A stretch of 64,000 bases of DNA from Chiridota heheva. Its lineage: Eukaryota > Echinodermata > Holothuroidea > Apodida > Chiridotidae. The stretch covers positions 1,109,001-1,173,000 of the forward strand of contig JAIGNY010000476.1 in the NCBI GenBank assembly GCA_020152595.1, written 5' to 3'. Made by a program: the position numbers and the translations under genes. Shown here one piece after another: positions 58,349-64,000 of this stretch (positions are counted from its first letter, which is position 1; every line of letters begins with the position of its first letter). Under the pieces are notes generated by a model. The model had not been told where the DNA came from. It did not search any database and was given only the letters and a program-made list of their open reading frames with translations.

Positions 58349-59649
58349 CGTGCCTTTTTGCACCATTTTTGTAGTGCAGGTGTCTTTTAGTATAAAAAAG
58401 TACTATCTATTTTTTAGTAAATAAAATGGTAATTTTTCATAATTTTTGTAGTGGTGGTCCCCAAAAATGAGGTTTTACTGTGTTAATTTTGTACTGCTGG
58501 TCTATTTTCACAATATTTGTGTTGAATACTCCTACAGCAGAGACCAAAATTGACTTCTTTCATACTCCGCTATCAAAATTGTATAATTTCATACTGCAGT
58601 TACCAAAAATCTGTCATACTGCGGGAATGTTTTTGGGTTGGTGAACTGCACACTCCTACCACTTTTAGTATTAGGTGCTCCCCTCCCCCCTCCTCCCGGG
58701 CATGTGCATTCTTTGTGATTTTTAAGAAAGTTTGGCTACCATCACCTGGGCATGAACATCACTTATATACCTATTTATATTTTCTATTCCATAGTGTTTT
58801 CCACTTTAAAATTCACTATTGGCTGGGTCATGGCGCGCACACAGGCAGATCGGGGTTCAAACCTCAGCTAGTCAGGACAGATTACACTTTAGATATGCAA
58901 ATAAGGTATATATTTCAAAATTGCAACATCTTTATATTGATTACGTGTCTGAAAGTGTTCGTCACTTGTATATTTGTTAAATTTTGAGAGAGGAAAGTTG
59001 CCATGCGGCCCGGGATCAGGGGCCCACAGATATACAATGACTCACATAACCATCAACAGATAAATCAGCGAAAACCCATGCCTGACAATTAGACAATTTG
59101 CGAAAACGTTATAAATTGGACTGAAGACCATTTTTGCTCTTCAAGATTTTTCAAGATATGAGGGTCCCTTAGTTTGCCCCATGGCCTCCCGATACTCTCG
59201 GCAGCCCTGCCTCACGCACTAGAAGTACAATGTGAAACTGCAGTTTAATGTTGGCATTGCTGACGCATGAAATATAAGTATTACTGCAATACGTACTGAC
59301 GTAGACGAAGTTTGACTACACATTATGTAACTTCGTCAACACCGTCAACACGTTCTTGTAGATTCTATGAGCAAGAAAAACATGCGAAGAAGCTTTGTAA
59401 AAAGTTAGAAATGGATTTCGCAGTTTGGGAAGTTTCATCAAATTGTAGGAAGATCACATGACATAAATATTTAGCCTTAATGGTCTAATCGATAACGTGT
59501 TTTTAGTTTTCGAGGTACGGCAACACGTTTTCGAGATTTGGCAACACGTTGATGTCGACGTTCGCCACACACACGTTGTTGAAGTTCGATAATGCGTTTA
59601 ACCAAAACACTATTTTTCCGATAGTTTGCCATAGAACTTTGAAGACATC

Positions 59650-59966
59650 TCATGAGTTTGTTTCCTCCAAGTCCTTCTTCATGTGGTTTAGAGAATCTTT
59701 GTGCGCAGTATTTGCACGACTTTCAACAAACATCTTCGTAATCCACGGGGTGTGCAAAGTAAACTCTTCGTACACCCGGCTGCCCGTTTTGCCGTCAGTA
59801 AGTTCTGGTTTCACCCCGCGGAGCATGTTGCCGTCTAGCATTGCATACCAGATATAGAAATAATGTATCACTTCCTTTCCGGGTCTGTGGGTGACAAACA
59901 AGGCTTTTGATAATACCTCATAATTCAAACAAATATAGTGGAAAAATGTTATGCCCACGATCATGC
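59650..59966 (-). CDS. Possible terminal exon of an unrecognised gene
   Basis: On the minus strand a strong T-rich acceptor (T run then AAG before 59966) opens about 105 codons ending in TGA at 59650. The peptide starts MIVGITFFHYICLNYEVLSK, with a membrane-like first 20 residues, then VTHRPGKEVIHYFYIWYAM, LRGVKPELTDGKTGSRVYEE and TPWITKMFVESRAN, ending DLEETNS. The composition is richer in GC and in charged residues than the neighbourhood, as expected for coding DNA. I do not recognise the family. Upstream exons would lie at higher coordinates and were not found up to 64000, so this could also be a captured or dead exon. Confidence 0.4.
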
Positions 59967-59989
59967 CTTAAAAAAAAAAAAAAAAATCT

Positions 59990-62750
59990 ATGAATATTAA
60001 TCGAAAAAAATGTGCAAATCTATCGTATCATAAATTGAATTGAGTTTTGTGAAGCCTCCAAAGCTCAACTTTTAAACAAGGTTTAAACTTCTATAGGCAT
60101 TAGACAGTTAGAAAGCAAAGAAAATTATAAAAACTATAGGCAAAGAAAGATATTCAAATGCAGTGAGGTTTTACGTTGTTGGGCAAAGTTATACAATCAA
60201 AACTGTATATACTTGTCTGAAAGTGGGAGGGGCAGAGGATATCGTTCCGTTGTGTAAGTGTCTTTCGTCTATTGTTGTGAAGAATTACGTAATCTTTTAT
60301 GAAAATAAAAATACTGAGGAGTCCGGGTGTTGCAGTAACCTCAGATGCATTTGATGCCTAGATGTTATCAAGATGCACATAATGATAGTTCCTATCCTTT
60401 CAAACTTTTATCAGCAGTGGCGGCAATTTCTTTTTAAAATTGGGGAGGGGGAGGGGGGGCACGAGGGTGTAGGAAGCTTTCGAAAAAAGGGCACAACCTG
60501 TTAGGGGGCACAACCTATTAGGGGGCACGACCTCTTAGGGGGCACTTTTCAAGTCATATGTCCCACATCCCACTCTGTGTATTAAATAAGTGAGCCCCAA
60601 ACAACAAAGTAAAGTAAAAGGAACACTTTATTTTTTAGAAGGAGGCACTTTTCCAATTATGGGGACACATTCACCCGTACATAGAACTGACAAAAGTCAG
60701 TAAGTAATAGAGGGACAGCGCCTTTCATTTTCAAAAGAGGAAGTTTTTTTTTTTGTGTGTGTAAAAGTGGCGGGGGGAGGGGGTTGGAAAAGTGGGGGAG
60801 GGGCATGTTCCCCCGGTTTCCCTGTTGCTACACCTATGTGGGGAGGAAGAAACCAGGCAGTGGAGTAGCCAAACATGATATGACTTCATTTTTAGGGGAA
60901 AATAATGATATTCGTCCCCCAACAAAAAAATTGGGGGAACACGTCCCGCCGGGATCGCCGCTTATGCTTATCAGAGTTCATAACATGGGTACTAAAGTCT
61001 CAAGGGAAAGATTATCCTTGAGTCAAGCATGATCATTTCATATTTTGTTAAGAATTCAGGATTGTTAAATGTTTATGCATGACAGGCAACACTCTTTATT
61101 TTACTGACCCCATCGAACATTGAGCGTGTAGGCCTACTCAGGGGTGTCGGAAGGAATTCGGAGGAAAGAGCTCGGGGCAAGGGGAAAGAATATCAAGTGA
61201 GGGCACTTTTTTTAACAGTGATTGAGGGGAACTTTTCAGTTTAAAAAAGGGGCACTTTTGTCAGTTTTCGAAAAACTGGAAGACCCACCATTACCCACTG
61301 GCATGGTTCCTACACATAGGGTTTGAGCCTATAGTCGGGATCATGGGGGGAACAAGGGGGGTCTTGCCCCACACCCACTTTTTTCCAAACGTATACTTTT
61401 GTATGGTGATGTTTTGTATTTTGGCGTGATTTTGTGATTCCCTTCACTTTTGCCCCACTTTCGGTAGGCATATCCTTCCGTTTGATATTGGGGGGCCAGG
61501 ACCAATGTTGGTAATTGCTCATCGGGCGAATAGGTAAAATCCTACTTTTGAAAATTACTGCTTAGAAAACATTTGGGGCCATGCCCCTCCCACCACGGCC
61601 CTTGGCGTCGGGCCCCTGGTAAATAATATGCTTTAATTGTGTCAAATAAATACTAAATGTATGTTACAAGTTATTGACTAAATAGGATTTTCGAGTGACT
61701 CGCTGGTTTGTTTTCAAGCTTCAAGAATGACCTAGAATTTCATACAACTTTTAAAAGTGCACCTCCTGCCCGCCCTCAAATTTCAAAAGGGCACACCCTC
61801 TCAACTTTCAAAAGGGCACCCCTGCCCCTTCGCCCCATTGCCCTTGTGGTTTCGACAGGCTGAGCCTATACTACACACCATCATCCAACATATAATTGTT
61901 TCATGAGTTTAGACTTACTTGGTATATGTAAGTGTTATATTCATCTTCACGGGTATGGTCCAATCCCCAAAGACTGGGACATTCTCTTTATATTCATAAA
62001 CTTCTTCATCAAAGCCATCTTCGTTTTTTCTCCTTTCTATGAGTTTCGTGTATTCTCTTTAAATATCAAAGAAAGGAAATTAAATTTATACAATTACCAG
62101 CCGGTTAATCATAATGTCATGAAAGTCTATAATTATGCCACCTATGCTATATACATAATCACATTACAGGGGTAGATGTTACATCCCTGTTCCCTATAAT
62201 ACGCTATTTGTAAACGTATTGCGTAGTTATCTGGTTATACCTTTACTAGAGGGAGATCTCCCCCTGAACGCCTTATATTGGTTCCGTGGCCTGGTAGTAC
62301 GTTAGTAACAAGAAGTGTCGGAAGGACAGTATGCTCGACTATTCAAAGCTAGCGTAGACAATGGGCTTGTTGGTGGACGTATATGCCGGTAATGGAGCTA
62401 GTAAGGGAAGTCATTTCAAATTACATGAGCTTTTGAAGGATGCACCTAAATTTCCTCTTTCTTTAGATTTTCACATTTTACTGCAAGTCTCAAAATATCT
62501 TTGAGTTGTATCAGACATTTTGTGTGAGGTTACACAGTAACTCAGAAAACATGTAAGAAATCTTTATAAATGAAACACCTCTTTTCATTATATTCATTGA
62601 GTCACAAAGAAAGGAGAGACCCATGACTTGCCCATGGCAATGAAATATTAAAATATGAACAATATATCCTTGCAGCATAATGCAATTATTTCTTATTTCT
62701 TCCGTAATTTACTTACCTAATTACTTACCTAACTACCCTATCTATTCATC
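59990..62750. other. Repeat-derived stretch without genes
   Basis: Contains short units such as TTAGGGGGCACAACCTATTA and GGGGGCACGACCTCTTAG repeated about three times near 60500-60545. G-rich blocks near 60445 and 60775, and AGGGGCACTTTT-type words near 61200-61260 and 61780-61820, look like fragments of one or two decayed repeats. No coding signal seen. Confidence 0.45.
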
Positions 62751-62757
62751 TTAAACT

Positions 62758-63085
62758 GTTAAAGGATTAGTTCAGCGTTCAAGTTAATTCACCTTATATA
62801 AAAGAGGACTAAGAAGAAAACAAAAGAAATGGTGAAGGAAGCATTACAAAATGTTAATCCATTAAGGAGATATTTAAGTCAAAAGTTTTGTCTCATTTGT
62901 TTAGAAACGACTGAAATCTGACTACTATATAGTTGTGACATCACATGCTGATACCATCAGTCTTTAGGTATTCTTTCATATTTTTCCCTGTGATTTTGGT
63001 GACTAAAACTTGGATACGCCAGAAAAGTACTTGAAAAGAATCTAGTTAAGGGTAATTATAATTTGACAGCTGAAAAAGTTGAAGG
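62758..63085. mobile_element. Foldback element, copy 4, left half only
   Basis: Begins TTAAAGGATTAGTTCAG and continues with CTTATATAAAAGAGGACT, ATGGTGAAGGAAGCATT and GAAACGACTGAAATCTGACT, like the left arms of 8031 and 56165. The right arm is missing and a tandem array starts directly after. Confidence 0.7.
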
Positions 63086-63087
63086 AA

Positions 63088-64000
63088 AATTGTTATGCAA
63101 ATAGCCTAATCAATATGCACACTACACTCACCATTGAGTGTAGACAATGCTCTTCACATATATGATCATTTGTGTAAACAAAATCCCCACTCCCGCTTTG
63201 ATTTAAGACATATAATAGATACAAATATTTTCATTGTTATGCAAATAAGCTAATTAGTTTGCACACACAACCCCCAACCATGCTTATTTGAACAGCACCC
63301 ATGTCCTCCTCTACCCCTGTGGCAAGTTACATGAATGTACACCATTCATAATTTAAGTTATGCGCTCATGAATGTTAAACATTTTGTACAAACGTCTATT
63401 CTTATGCAAATAACTTAATTAGTATGCCCACTTCACCTCACCATTAAGTGTACACAAAGCTCTTCACATATACGATCATTTTGTGCAAAAAAATCCCCAC
63501 ATCCACTGTAATTTAAGTGATATCATAGATACAAATATTTTCATTGTTATGCAAATAAGCTAATTAGTATGCACACACAACCACTAATCATGCTCACTTG
63601 AACAGTACCACTATGCCACACAACCACCAATCATGCTCACTTGAACAGTACCCCTATGTCAAGTCACATGAATGTACACCATTCATAACTTAAGTTATAA
63701 AAACTTCAACCAAAAACTTGAACCAAAATTTTAACCTGGCAAGTATTTTCATTGTTATGCAAATAAGCTAATTAGTATGCACACACAACCCCCACAATCA
63801 TGCTCATTTGAACAATACCCATGTCCTATACCCTATGCCAAGTCACATGAATGTACACCATTCATTAGTTATGAAAACTTTAACCAAAAACTTTAATCAA
63901 AATCTTTAACCAAAACTTTAATCTGACAAAAACTTCATTGTTATGCAAATTAGCTAATTAGTATGCACACACAACCCTCCAATCATGCTCATTTGATCAG
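63088..64000. repeat. Tandem array with ATGCAAAT motifs, continues beyond the window
   Basis: Units contain TTGTTATGCAAATAAGCTAA, TTAGTATGCACACACAACC, CATGCTCATTTGAACAG and CACATGAATGTACACCATTC. ATGCAAAT occurs at 63095, 63239, 63404, 63549, 63757 and 63943, so unit length varies between about 145 and 210 bp. Two sub-types alternate: one adds CTCTTCACATATA.GATCAT, the other adds CAAGTCACATGAATG. Confidence 0.85.

Noticed and set aside
63088-64000. CRISPR-like array
   Set aside because: Units are 145-210 bp, variable, without distinct spacers, in an animal genome.

Overview
This is AT-rich animal nuclear DNA. It has spliced genes with GT-AG introns, non-LTR retrotransposon remnants, tRNA-derived SINEs, foldback elements, two DNA-transposon coding regions and an unusual number of minisatellites. 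The repeat style and the host gene suggest a marine invertebrate deuterostome. A sea-urchin-like echinoderm is my best guess, but this is inference and not proven by the window. There are no bacterial features.

Layout. 0-2 kb: 5'-truncated LINE remnant (+ strand, with RNase H). 2-7.5 kb: the last exons of an unidentified coiled-coil gene (+), with a minisatellite in its final intron. 8-24 kb: no convincing host exons. This stretch holds a foldback element, five minisatellite/satellite blocks (30, 74, 20, 33 and 19 bp units), a SINE and a LINE tail fragment. 24.9-42.3 kb: one nine-exon host gene on the minus strand. Its first two-thirds to three-quarters of coding sequence were assembled by matching splice sites and codon phase at all eight junctions. 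It encodes an about 823-residue protein with an N-terminal XRCC1-type domain (closest to XNDC1) and two UBZ4-like C-x2-C-x11-H-x3-C fingers. Its introns carry SINEs, LINE fragments and three copies of one roughly 380-bp repeat. 42.6-43.4 kb: a degenerate array inside short inverted ends.

45.54-52.39 kb: an almost intact-length DNA transposon, 6.86 kb long, with terminal inverted repeats of about 170 bp and a 3-bp TTA target duplication. It carries a frame-broken minus-strand transposase with an N-terminal Cys cluster, a candidate XPG/FEN1-like nuclease region and a Cys-rich C-terminus. I tentatively call it Academ-like. 53.8-55.5 kb: hAT-type transposase pseudogene (-). 56-64 kb: SINE and foldback copies, a long TA microsatellite, a possible terminal exon of an unknown gene (59.65-59.97 kb, -), and an array with regularly spaced ATGCAAAT motifs that runs off the window end.

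The host gene has a single break in frame at a C5/T5 homopolymer. The transposase is also broken at a T7 run and a CA repeat. Some breaks may therefore be assembly indels rather than biology.
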